Of a stretch of DNA of 64,000 bases, positions 45,002 through 53,373 are shown in pieces. The position numbers and the translations under genes are program-made. The first letter of the stretch is position 1; each line of letters opens with the position of its first letter. The notes below the pieces were generated by a model, which was not told where the DNA came from, searched no databases, and saw nothing but the letters and a program-made list of their open reading frames with translations. The DNA comes from Putridiphycobacter roseus (lineage in GTDB: Bacteria > Bacteroidota > Bacteroidia > Flavobacteriales_D > Crocinitomicaceae), in assembly GCF_003234935.1 (NCBI RefSeq), contig NZ_QKSB01000002.1, positions 124,001-188,000 on the forward strand, read 5' to 3'.

Positions 45002-45135
45002 CAGTCCGCCACCACTAATACCGCTATAATTTTGCATATGAAAATACTGTGATTTGCCTTGGGAATTGTCTAACGAAAACTGTGGGTTACTGTGTTTTTA
45101 TTAACCTGCTTTACAAACTTCCGCTTGCACCTAAC
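45002..45135. repeat. Dispersed repeat, copy C
   Basis: Counterpart of copy B (42296-42431) on the other side of the LRR-like gene, same orientation. It ends ACCTAAC, which equals the RYYYAAC consensus of integron R'' core sites; this may be chance. Confidence 0.85.
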
Positions 45136-45430
45136 ATGCGGATATAAACACCTTGTGGCATTTATGCAAGTCCTGTATTTTATTGATATTGATTCAAATA
45201 TAAAAACTCTAGGGGATTTATGGTACATTTATATGGGTTTTTCCTCCATTCAATTTTTTTATAAACCTTTGATTAACGGACTATATAAAATAAGTATTCA
45301 AGCCGAATAAAAATACGGCTAATGTCAGGACTTGAAGTTTTATAAGGGTGTAAAGCATTTAATTTAATGCCTACATGAAAGAATCTATGCGCTCACAATG
45401 GCCATTGAAGTGCGCGAGTTTGCCAATTAT
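45136..45430. other. Non-coding, between repeat copy C and a decayed T9SS tail
   Basis: About 300 bases with no credible frame. The plus-strand frame 45092-45310 has the aromatic-rich composition of random AT-rich DNA and overlaps repeat C, so I do not call it. Confidence 0.45.
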
Positions 45431-45541
45431 TCATCTTGCTTGATTAAGGCGAGTAACCTGGTCGAATGTATTTACACTTTTTATAAATTGCCCATCAACA
45501 GTCTTCATGGTAATTACTTCATTTGTTAGGTTGTGGAACAT
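45431..45541 (-). pseudogene. Possible remnant of a T9SS C-terminal sorting domain
   Basis: A minus-strand frame of 36 codons reads NEVITMKTVDGQFIKSVN and TFDQVTRLNQAR to a stop. It resembles the middle of a type A sorting domain (xVxTxDGkxIxxxNTF...TRINL), without the end GxYxxxI. No intact partner gene lies upstream. Low certainty, based on pattern only. Confidence 0.3.
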
Positions 45542-45616
45542 GCTTAATTAATTACAGCATACGCTAAACCGACATTTTACAATTCATGCAACATTTTAAG
45601 TTTATAAAAACGTGCA

Positions 45617-46537
45617 TTAAAATAAGATATAGACTAATGAAAATATGGAAATAAACACCCACAAAAAAAGCGCCAGAAATATTGGCTTTATGCCTGTAGT
45701 TTTTAAATCTTTTATGGAAATAGTAGATCCAACAAGGAATAAAGTTACAATCAACAATCGTTTCGACATTAAAACAATAAACAGGGTCGTTGCTGCAGGT
45801 AAAACCTGGTAACTATTTATCATAATTGCCAAAAGAAATAAAAGAATAAAGTAAGGGATTTTTATCTTTTCCCCTTTTGTTTTGAAAAGAAACATTGAAA
45901 AAATAGACAAAGGAATAATCCATAACGTTCTTGACAATTTTAGGGTCGTCGCTATTCGTAATGCTTCTTCTCCATATCCTAACGAAGCTCCTACAACAGA
46001 ACTGGTATCGTGTATTGCTATCGCACACCACATACCAAATTGTTCCTGCGTTAAATGAAGAAAATGCCCAACACTCGGAAATAAAAATAAAGCAATTGAA
46101 TTTAAAAGAAACACAATTCCTAAAGCAATACTTATTGTCTTATTATCTGCTTTAATAACTGGTGAAATGGCAGCTATTGCGCTTCCTCCACAAATTGCAG
46201 TTCCAGAAGTAATTAGATGCCCTAATTTCAAATCCATTTTTAAAATTCTTGACAATAACATACCCATGCTTACGGTTAATAGGATGGAAAAAATAGTCAA
46301 ACTTAATCCCGACTTACTCGTTTCTAGCGTTTCGTTTATCAACATTCCAAATCCCAGACCCACAACTGAAATTTTAAGCAAATAATGAATTGCTTTTTGA
46401 CTGTAAGATTTAAATGGATTATTAAAAATAATAGCATAAATAAAGCCCAATATCAATGCAGTAGGACTATTCATAAATCCTAAAAGACCAATTAGTATTA
46501 TCAGGAGGTAAACTATTTTTGAAACATTATCTTTCAT
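45617..46537 (-). CDS. YeiH/UPF0324 family putative sulfate exporter
   Basis: A 306-residue polytopic protein with about ten helices. It belongs to the UPF0324 (Cons_hypoth698) family: GHLITSGTAICGGSAIAAISPVIK and GMWCAIAIHDTSSVVGAS are the family signatures with TAICGxSAI and HDTSSVVGA. The family is annotated as putative sulfate exporter, but the evidence for substrate is thin. It follows a LysR gene on the same strand after 75 bases, matching the yeiE-yeiH pairing of enterobacteria. Confidence 0.88.
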   Translation of the reverse strand: MKDNVSKIVYLLIILIGLLGFMNSPTALILGFIYAIIFNNPFKSYSQKAIHYLLKISVVGLGFGMLINETLETSKSGLSLTIFSILLTVSMGMLLSRILKMDLKLGHLITSGTAICGGSAIAAISPVIKADNKTISIALGIVFLLNSIALFLFPSVGHFLHLTQEQFGMWCAIAIHDTSSVVGASLGYGEEALRIATTLKLSRTLWIIPLSIFSMFLFKTKGEKIKIPYFILLFLLAIMINSYQVLPAATTLFIVLMSKRLLIVTLFLVGSTISIKDLKTTGIKPIFLALFLWVFISIFSLVYILF

Positions 46538-46612
46538 ATCCTAAGAATTAATGGATATAAAAGTAGGGAGTATAAATAACTACTAAGCAAATTAATTAGT
46601 TATTAGGTATAA

Positions 46613-47497
46613 CTAAAAGTTATAGTTATGACGGATAAATGTCTTGAAGTTTTCATAAGTACTGGAAAGATATCCTGTTCTATTTACAAAATAAAACCAT
46701 CTTTCAATACTTAAATCTTTAATGTCTATGATTTTGAGTTTATTATTTATCAAATCATCCGTAATCGAATGAATAGATAGAAATGCATAATGATCGGAAT
46801 TATATAAATAATTTTTAATGGCTTCGGTACTATTAAAAAAAACAACAGCATTAAGTTTTTTAACTTGGTGCTGCTTTAAAAAGGTATCAATTATCACTTT
46901 TGTTCCCGAACCTTGTTCTCGTTCAATCATTGGAATTTCTTGTAATGTTTCTAAATTAATACTTCCTTTTGGGTAGGTATTGTTGTTTACATTGGTTAAC
47001 AATACAATTTCATCTTTAATAAATTTCTCAAATTGTAATTTTGGGTTTGTAATACTTCCTTCTGTGATACCAAAATCTATCTCTTCATTTAAAATTAAGT
47101 TCTCAATATTTAGCGAATTATTACTAATAACATTAAATTTTGTCTGTGGAAATTGTACTCTAAACTTTGCAATTACTTTGGGAATTATGTAGTTGGACAA
47201 AGTGGTACTCACGCCAAAATTCATGAAATTGGGAAAGTCGTCTTTTTTATGCAAGAATTTCTCGTCCATTTCCGCATAAATTGCCAACACTTTATTTGTA
47301 TAGATAAGAAAGGACTTTCCCTCTGCTGTCAATTCAATGGCGTTTCTTTTCCTTATAAATAGAGTGGTTTTAAAATCTTGCTCCAATTTTTTTATGGTCT
47401 TAGATATAGCAGGCTGCGATAGATACAATTGCTCTGCAGCTTTTGTAAAACTCAAATGTTTTACAACCACTTTGAATATGTGTAATTTGGTTTTCAT
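46613..47497 (-). CDS. LysR family transcriptional regulator
   Basis: A 294-residue LysR regulator. The N-terminal HTH is FTKAAEQLYLSQPAISKTIKKLE, with the usual QDFKTTLFIRK after it, and a periplasmic-binding-like effector domain follows. It precedes the YeiH gene on the same strand and by analogy with YeiE may control it. It starts 24 bases after the stop of the HExxH-protein gene, so partial co-transcription is possible. The effector is unknown. Confidence 0.92.
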   Translation of the reverse strand: MKTKLHIFKVVVKHLSFTKAAEQLYLSQPAISKTIKKLEQDFKTTLFIRKRNAIELTAEGKSFLIYTNKVLAIYAEMDEKFLHKKDDFPNFMNFGVSTTLSNYIIPKVIAKFRVQFPQTKFNVISNNSLNIENLILNEEIDFGITEGSITNPKLQFEKFIKDEIVLLTNVNNNTYPKGSINLETLQEIPMIEREQGSGTKVIIDTFLKQHQVKKLNAVVFFNSTEAIKNYLYNSDHYAFLSIHSITDDLINNKLKIIDIKDLSIERWFYFVNRTGYLSSTYENFKTFIRHNYNF

Positions 47498-47521
47498 TTG
47501 CTATTTTGTCTTTGTGCCATT

Positions 47522-48916
47522 TTAATGGATGCGGCCATTTTCAAATTGTTTGATGAGTAAATCATTTGGACTGGTTTTTATTGCATTCACAATAATTAAC
47601 TTGGTTTTATCTTTTAAATCAAATGTAATAATGAATTCTTGGTTGGGATCAAAATTCCATTTGTGGAGTGCTGAAAATTGAGTTTTTATCTCATTTAGTT
47701 TATTGGAATTATGGTTAGAAACAATAATTATTTTTGTGACTGGTGTTTCTTTTAACCGCGACAAACTCAACAAATCAATTCTATCTTCCATATAAGCAGC
47801 ACTAACTTGTGGATAGTTAATCAAGAAAAAGTCAAAATGAGCTGGCTCGTCCACTAGAATATATCGGTAAGTTAAAATATGGTTAAGTTCATTTGTCCAA
47901 TCAGCAAAACTAGTGTCATAAATAGAAATATACTTGTCTATAAATGCTTTATCCAGAGATTTATTTTTCATTATGTATTCTTTTACCGTTGGATATAATT
48001 TTTTAGCCATTAAATTGATATACTTATTATTGTACCAATCATATTCGTCTAATTGCTTATTTATCTGTTCGTAGACATAGCCGTTTCCAAGCGCTGTAGC
48101 TAAAACTTCGTTTAATAAAAGGTAGGCATATTGACTGTTTTTTGATGGGTTTTTCTTGAACCATTCGGCCATCTTTTTTTTAAATGCTAATGTTTCTTCG
48201 TTGTATTGAATGTGATATATTTCATGCATCAATACCGAAAACAAGATATCATATTCTTTAAAATCAATTTGAATTTCACTTGCAGCATTATTCATAAAAG
48301 CACTTGCGGTAAATCCATTTTTATTGATGGAAGGGATTACTGCGATCTCGAATATAATGGCATTGTCCCATGCTGTATGATAAAACGCAAGACCCGTTTG
48401 AAAGTAATCGTCCAGACTCGTATTTTCAACATATTTAATGAGCTCTGCTACTTTCTGCTCAAACTTTTCTTTGTTAGGATTGTAAATCGTAGCAAGATAA
48501 ACCGTTTTAAATTCATCCATTATATTTGCAAATGCAAGCAGTTCTGAACTTGGTATTATGCCAAACATTTTAGTTTTAAACTCATTTAATGAATTGCTTG
48601 AAATTAAGTTTTTACTCATGATATCGCTCGTACTTAAGGGCAATTTTTGACCCTTAGGGTATTCATGAAATGGAACCGTTTCTGTAAGCCTTAATGTATC
48701 GAATTGCTGTAAAAGTTGCTTGTATTTTTCATTATTAAACGCCGAATTTTTAAAAACTTTTTTGTATTCACTATCGGGATAATATGCTGACAATTGCCGA
48801 ACAAAATCATAGGTAGCATACAATACTGAAAATTTTATTTTTACCTGTGGTTTTTCTTGTCCAAAACTGATAAGCTGCGTACAAATAAAAATAAATAAGA
48901 CACTGATTTGTTTCAT
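47522..48916 (-). CDS. Secreted HExxH metallopeptidase-like protein (DUF4932-like)
   Basis: A 464-residue exported protein (MKQISVLFIFICTQLISFGQ). The segment YDILFSVLMHEIYHIQYN carries HEIYH, an HExxH zinc-protease motif, at about residue 231, and a downstream Glu in NEVLATALGNGYVYEQ could be the third ligand. The overall pattern resembles DUF4932 proteins of Bacteroidota. No protease propeptide or PKD domain is seen. The zinc assignment is inferred, and the gene is alone except for the following lysR. Confidence 0.68.
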   Translation of the reverse strand: MKQISVLFIFICTQLISFGQEKPQVKIKFSVLYATYDFVRQLSAYYPDSEYKKVFKNSAFNNEKYKQLLQQFDTLRLTETVPFHEYPKGQKLPLSTSDIMSKNLISSNSLNEFKTKMFGIIPSSELLAFANIMDEFKTVYLATIYNPNKEKFEQKVAELIKYVENTSLDDYFQTGLAFYHTAWDNAIIFEIAVIPSINKNGFTASAFMNNAASEIQIDFKEYDILFSVLMHEIYHIQYNEETLAFKKKMAEWFKKNPSKNSQYAYLLLNEVLATALGNGYVYEQINKQLDEYDWYNNKYINLMAKKLYPTVKEYIMKNKSLDKAFIDKYISIYDTSFADWTNELNHILTYRYILVDEPAHFDFFLINYPQVSAAYMEDRIDLLSLSRLKETPVTKIIIVSNHNSNKLNEIKTQFSALHKWNFDPNQEFIITFDLKDKTKLIIVNAIKTSPNDLLIKQFENGRIH

Positions 48917-49288
48917 GTTGTTAGTTTTTTACGGCATCTAAAAATAGGTAATTTTGCCGACTCGAGTTAGCAGAGGATTTTCTTTTATGTTGCTAAATGT
49001 TAATTTAGTAAAGTAATCTTATTATTACAATAACCTGTCGACAGAGGAAAAAATACTTAATTAGTATTCCTCCTAGAGGTGTTAATTTAAAGCGATATAA
49101 TAAAATAGATAGTAAAAGGAACTTTAGGAATAATGCGTAAGGGATGTATTACCTCCTCTTAACGCAGCAACACCTATTAATTTAGTCTATAAAAAGTCAA
49201 AAACACAACCGTTAATTGCCGCAATAACATTTTTAATAAATGCAAATAACAGCCCGTGAAATAAAATCAATGCTGGTGAATTCAAAAG
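48917..49288. other. Intergenic region, no gene seen
   Basis: About 370 bases between the start of the HExxH-protein gene and the msrA terminator, with stops in all frames and no structural motif. A weak inverted repeat CGGCA-N18-TGCCG occurs at about 48932-48960. Confidence 0.4.
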
Positions 49289-49291
49289 AAA

Positions 49292-49320
49292 AAAATCCAG
49301 CCCTTTTGGGTCTGGATTTT
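49292..49320 (-). terminator. Terminator of msrA
   Basis: Stem AAAATCCAGCCC-TTTT-GGG, one bulged T, CTGGATTTT. It begins 5 bases after the msrA stop on the minus strand, with T runs in both directions. Confidence 0.82.
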
Positions 49321-49325
49321 AAATT

Positions 49326-49823
49326 TTATGCTGGAATGAAAGTATCAAATCTTTCAAAATGGCAAGTATAGCCATTGGGGTTGCGCAGTAAATAATCTTG
49401 GTGTTCTGGTTCTGCTGGCCAAAACTTGGTAAAGGGTTCTAAAGTAGTTACTGCTGGTGCTTTCCATCTGTTTGAAGCATCTACAATTCCAATAACTTTT
49501 TCTGCTATTGTTTTTTCTGCTTCGTCCTGAAAGAAAATCGTTGAGCGATAACTAGATCCCTTGTCATTTCCTTGTTGGTCGACCGTAGTTGGATTGTGAA
49601 TTCTGAAAAAATAATCCAAAATTAACTCATACGTAGTTACTTTCGGGTCGTAAGTTAATTCAATGCCTTCGGCATGACCAGGGTGATATTTGTAAGTTGG
49701 ATTTTCATTATCCCCACCCAAATAACCAACTTCGGTGTCAACAATGCCTGGTCTTACCCTAAACAAGTCTTCCATTCCCCAAAAACAACCGCCTGCGATA
49801 TACGCTTTTTTGTAATTTTCCAT
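49326..49823 (-). CDS. msrA: Peptide-methionine (S)-S-oxide reductase
   Basis: Repairs oxidised methionine in proteins, using thioredoxin. The catalytic motif is AGGCFWGMED with the active Cys near residue 14; GYLGGDNENPTYK and HAEGIELTYDP follow as expected, then NPTTVDQQGND. The 165-residue length is normal for a single MsrA domain; MsrB is not fused. It is alone, with its own terminator. Confidence 0.96.
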   Translation of the reverse strand: MENYKKAYIAGGCFWGMEDLFRVRPGIVDTEVGYLGGDNENPTYKYHPGHAEGIELTYDPKVTTYELILDYFFRIHNPTTVDQQGNDKGSSYRSTIFFQDEAEKTIAEKVIGIVDASNRWKAPAVTTLEPFTKFWPAEPEHQDYLLRNPNGYTCHFERFDTFIPA

Positions 49824-49894
49824 GCTCTTATTCTTTCTAAAAAATTAATAAGTAAATATAAGCATTAGACGAATGAAAGCAGCTAATCTTACAG

Positions 49895-50839
49895 TTATTC
49901 TTTGATGATTTTTTGAATCATTCGGTTGCCATCTGTCTGCACTACCTCTAATAAGTAAATACCCGGTGCCCCTTGCAATTCAAAGAAAACTTCGGGTGCA
50001 TACCCCATATTTTGGCTACTGATCAGCTGTCCGTATAGATTGTATAAACTCACGCGGTCAATTTCGAATTCACTTTCATTTTTTAAGGTAAAATTCCCTT
50101 GGTTTGGGTTTGGATAGACTTTTAAAGGGGTTTCCGCAATTTGAGGTTCGTCAACACTCAAGGTTAAATCACAAGTGCCTTGTATCCCTTGCGCAAGTGG
50201 TCCATCATCCAATGAGTAATGGGTAACGCCTTGTTGACTCATACACATCAAATCGACAAAATAATTAGAAATATTGCCGTTTGCTTCCATAAATAAACCC
50301 GAACGTGAACCGATTCCCTCAATGTATGGATAAGTCACATTTTGGATATTAAATACTTTTCGCAAACTACCATCCACCATTATTGTATCAATATTATCAA
50401 TGGTAATGGTATGCATGGTAAATAAATTTTCTCCAGGCCAAGACGATTTTGTGTAAACATCTTTACTGTCTCCTTCATTCAAGGTAAAATCATAGACCAA
50501 TAATTCCGCTGTGGAATCCTTAGGTATAATATAAACCTGTCCAACTGTATAACGAATGGCTGCAAAATAATCGGATGAATTTGCAGTACACAAATCCAAT
50601 TGTTTGTAAGCAACATTATTGATGCTTGTATCTAACCCGTTTGCACAAAAATTATCTACTTCTTCTTGCGTAACAGTAAACCATCCATCTTGGTGATAAT
50701 AACTCTGGTAACGATTTACCCAAACCGCATCTTCCGTCGGAAAAGGATGATTTTGCGCTGATGCGTGATTTTCAAAAATCATTGGTAAAAAAAGGATTGC
50801 AATAATAAACGCTTGGCGTATTTGGATTCGATTTTTCAT
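49895..50839 (-). CDS. T9SS type A sorting domain protein
   Basis: A 314-residue secreted protein with a signal peptide (to about SAQN, residue 30). It has no recognised catalytic motif in its first 230 residues. The C-terminal type A sorting domain starts near residue 235: LKVYPNPNQGNFTLKNES, SLYNLYGQLISS, APGIYLLEVVQTDGNRMIQKIIK, so the protein is exported through type IX secretion and the tail removed. It may be a surface protein or a secreted enzyme; role unknown. Confidence 0.85.
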   Translation of the reverse strand: MKNRIQIRQAFIIAILFLPMIFENHASAQNHPFPTEDAVWVNRYQSYYHQDGWFTVTQEEVDNFCANGLDTSINNVAYKQLDLCTANSSDYFAAIRYTVGQVYIIPKDSTAELLVYDFTLNEGDSKDVYTKSSWPGENLFTMHTITIDNIDTIMVDGSLRKVFNIQNVTYPYIEGIGSRSGLFMEANGNISNYFVDLMCMSQQGVTHYSLDDGPLAQGIQGTCDLTLSVDEPQIAETPLKVYPNPNQGNFTLKNESEFEIDRVSLYNLYGQLISSQNMGYAPEVFFELQGAPGIYLLEVVQTDGNRMIQKIIKE

Positions 50840-50934
50840 ACTATTGATTTTAAGAGGTTAGCAATTATATAAACGTATTGAATTTCAATTTGGTTGGCGT
50901 ACAAAAATTAAATACCATTCAAAAAGCACAAAAA

Positions 50935-50960
50935 AACTCCAGCCTGAACAGACTGGAGTT
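50935..50960 (-). terminator. Terminator of the 50968 gene
   Basis: Stem AACTCCAG with its complement around a 10-base loop, preceded by six A on the plus strand (T run on the minus strand). Seven bases after the stop. Confidence 0.75.
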
Positions 50961-50967
50961 ATACTAT

Positions 50968-51456
50968 TTATTTGCTTAAAATCTGTTGGTTAATCAGACC
51001 TGCCCAGCCTTCGGCTAATTGTAATTCACCATTCAAAACCATGGTGTGTTCTGCGTTAAAAAATTCTAAATTTAATTTTGAATTCGCTGGTTTATTCAAT
51101 TGAAATTCTAAATCAACCCGATCGATTAAGATTTGGTTTTTATACTCCCCGTTAATCACCCGGTTGGTTTTAATGACATTGCATTTTTTTACATTTGAAA
51201 GGTCCACCGTATTAGTAAACACCTTGTCATCAAAACTTTTGTAAAAATAAACTTCCGACCTTTTTTTGTCTATCCCTATTCCTGTATCTCCAGAAAATTC
51301 ATGTGCGTGAATCACACCATTTTTCGCTGCTGCGATTTCGTTTAAATTTTGTAGCATTTTTTTTGCTTTCTTTTTGCTATTTCTGCTCATTAAAATAAAA
51401 GGAATGATACAGATAACAACAAATATTGCGCCCACAAGGGCTGTTCCTAAATCCAT
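50968..51456 (-). CDS. Membrane-anchored hypothetical protein
   Basis: I start at 51456 (MDLGTALVGAIFVVICIIPFILM), which puts the transmembrane segment at the N-terminus; the open frame to 51510 adds unlikely residues. After SRNSKKKAKKML the 110-residue cytoplasmic part is soluble (NLNEIAAAKNGVIHAHEF, DKKRSEVYFYKSFDD, LNGELQLAEGWAGLINQ) and of unknown fold. The family is unknown to me. It has its own terminator. Confidence 0.68.
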   Translation of the reverse strand: MDLGTALVGAIFVVICIIPFILMSRNSKKKAKKMLQNLNEIAAAKNGVIHAHEFSGDTGIGIDKKRSEVYFYKSFDDKVFTNTVDLSNVKKCNVIKTNRVINGEYKNQILIDRVDLEFQLNKPANSKLNLEFFNAEHTMVLNGELQLAEGWAGLINQQILSK

Positions 51457-51559
51457 TGGTAAAATATTTGATAATTGATTAATTAAATGATTGCGAAAAC
51501 ATTTTCGCAAGGGACCACAGTTCTTCTAATAGAAAAACCCAGTCAGTTTAATTAGACCA

Positions 51560-51931
51560 TTACCAAAAATAATGTTGTGGAAAAATGAGATCGGCTCGGG
51601 TAAAATGAATCCGATTTTTAAGAATGTCCGCATGGTAATTAATGAATTGGACAGCATATTGATTGTTAGCATCCAGAATGGCTACTGCAGAAAAATGTTT
51701 ATTTTCTGGTAACCGATCTCCTAAATCTATACTTTCGAATAATGAATTTAAATGGCTTGCCGCCGGTAAGTATTGTTGGTCGCTTTTAACCTCGTTTAAA
51801 GCATACACAATCGCATTCGAATCATCTTGCCCCTGTATATTTTCACCAAAGGAGAAACCAACCAAACTAATGGAAACACAATAAATGGCTGTTAAAATCC
51901 AACCTTTTAAATATTGCAACTCAAATCGCAT
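51560..51931 (-). CDS. Secreted hypothetical protein
   Basis: A 123-residue protein with a signal-like N-terminus (LKGWILTAIYCVSISLVGFSFG). The rest, with LPAASHLNSLFESIDLG and NKHFSAVAILDANNQYAVQFINYHADI, is soluble and unrecognised. It lies 25 bases upstream of a peroxiredoxin lipoprotein gene end. Low information. Confidence 0.55.
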   Translation of the reverse strand: MRFELQYLKGWILTAIYCVSISLVGFSFGENIQGQDDSNAIVYALNEVKSDQQYLPAASHLNSLFESIDLGDRLPENKHFSAVAILDANNQYAVQFINYHADILKNRIHFTRADLIFPQHYFW

Positions 51932-51956
51932 TTTACAAATTTATTACTGAATGGAA

Positions 51957-52736
51957 TTATTTTAATCCTTTTAGCACCTCAAGAATTTCGCTAGGCTCTG
52001 CTCTATTTCTGTAGTCCGCATCTAAAAATGCGTATTTTACCATGTGATCTTGTCCAATTACATAAGTAGCCGCCAATGGCAATCGTCCATCATCACTACC
52101 GTTATATGCACTCAATCCGAACCCATTTTCATATAACGCTCTTACGTCATCCGTTAAGGTAAATACCACATGATAGTTGTTAGCAATGCCATTATCAACG
52201 TCGCTCAAGACTTCAAATTCCAATTCATTTTTTTCAGCTGTAGAAATTGAACTATCAGGTAATTCGGGAGTCAAAGCCAATAAATTTGCCCCTTGTGCCT
52301 TAAAATCGGGTAAAGCAGCTTGCATATGACTGAGTGTAATGTTACAATAAGGACACCATCCGCCCCTGTACCACATCAAAACCACTGGTCCTTTTTTCAA
52401 TTCCTCATATAAACTAACGCTTTCTCCTGCTGCATTACTCAATGAAAAATCTGGTGCTTTATCTCCCAATTGAATGGCATTATCTACCACACCTTGATCA
52501 ATTACCGCTTGCAATCCGGCTGCGTATTTTTCTTTTTTATCGTCACTGGCTTTGATTTCAAAATTGGCTTTTTTAGCGTTTAAATCTGAAAGTAAGCTAT
52601 TTGAATTTGTTGTTGAATTATTCATCTCTTTGTCGTTTGTTTTGTCTGTTGAATGGGATGTATTGTCGCTTGTATTTGAATTACAACTCAAGAATAACAA
52701 TGTGCTTGATGTAAGGATAAAAAATATGTTTTTCAT
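51957..52736 (-). CDS. Peroxiredoxin-like AhpC/TSA family lipoprotein
   Basis: A 259-residue protein. The signal MKNIFFILTSSTLLFLSC has a lipobox (LFLSC) and a Ser/Thr/Asn-rich linker (SNTSDNTSHSTDKTND). The peroxiredoxin-like domain has LMWYRGGWCPYCNITL (CxxC) at about residue 127 and GLSAYNGSDDGRLPLAATYVIGQDH near the end. The CPYC pair fits the PRX-like2 subgroup. It is membrane-attached by the lipid and likely periplasmic, in contrast to the cytoplasmic peroxiredoxin at 27219. Confidence 0.85.
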   Translation of the reverse strand: MKNIFFILTSSTLLFLSCNSNTSDNTSHSTDKTNDKEMNNSTTNSNSLLSDLNAKKANFEIKASDDKKEKYAAGLQAVIDQGVVDNAIQLGDKAPDFSLSNAAGESVSLYEELKKGPVVLMWYRGGWCPYCNITLSHMQAALPDFKAQGANLLALTPELPDSSISTAEKNELEFEVLSDVDNGIANNYHVVFTLTDDVRALYENGFGLSAYNGSDDGRLPLAATYVIGQDHMVKYAFLDADYRNRAEPSEILEVLKGLK

Positions 52737-52860
52737 TAATCTTAAGTATTTTGCTATTCAAATAGCTTTTTCAAAAATATTTGTGGTGTAAAAGTATATT
52801 CAAATCTCAACAATGTTAGCTCCGAATCCTTAAAATGTCTTAATTTTTTAAAAAAATAAT

Positions 52861-53373
52861 TCAGCGGAGTATTTTTCGAATGCCTTTGTCAAATGCTGCG
52901 CTGTATTTATTGCGTTGTGCATTTAAACAGACTTCAAACTCTCCTTTTAAGTGTGGGTACTTTTGGACCAAATTATGCAAAACAAATATTGCCCGCGACT
53001 TGATGGTGACATTCGCTTCGTTTGAAGCAATCACAGCAAACAACAAATCAATGGCAGTCCCCTCGTTTTCAAGTGGAACGCCTACAATTTTCCAGTAAGT
53101 AGGCAAGGCGTGTTTTAAGGCCACTTGTCCTTTTTCGAATTGTTGAAACCAAGCTGGTAAATCCGCTTTTAATATCGCGGGATACATTTCCCCTACTTCA
53201 CTCAACAACCATAAAAACCGACTGGCTATTTGTTCCTTTTCATTGAGTATTGGCAGAAAATCGAGGGTAGAAAATTGATTTTCATTGATAATTGTTGCCC
53301 ATTTTTTTCTCAACATCACATTGCTTCTTTGCAAATCTTTTAACAGTATTGCAAAAAAGGCAGCCTTGTCCAT
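52861..53373 (-). CDS. HEAT-like repeat protein, function unknown
   Basis: A 170-residue all-helical protein. Segments such as SRFLWLLSEVGEMYPAIL and AIVIKSR-like AIFVLHNLVQKYPHLKGEF resemble HEAT/ARM units. There is no signal peptide. It starts one base before the end of the upstream gene (TAATG), so the two are translationally coupled. It could be a binding partner of unknown identity. Confidence 0.65.
   Translation of the reverse strand: MDKAAFFAILLKDLQRSNVMLRKKWATIINENQFSTLDFLPILNEKEQIASRFLWLLSEVGEMYPAILKADLPAWFQQFEKGQVALKHALPTYWKIVGVPLENEGTAIDLLFAVIASNEANVTIKSRAIFVLHNLVQKYPHLKGEFEVCLNAQRNKYSAAFDKGIRKILR

Noticed and set aside
41902..45135. Claim of a true chromosomal integron
   Set aside because: No integrase in the window and the repeats do not match the attC consensus at both ends; recorded as a finding to be checked only.
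45092..45310. 72-codon plus-strand frame after repeat C
   Set aside because: No family pattern, high aromatic content of random AT-rich DNA, and overlap with the repeat.
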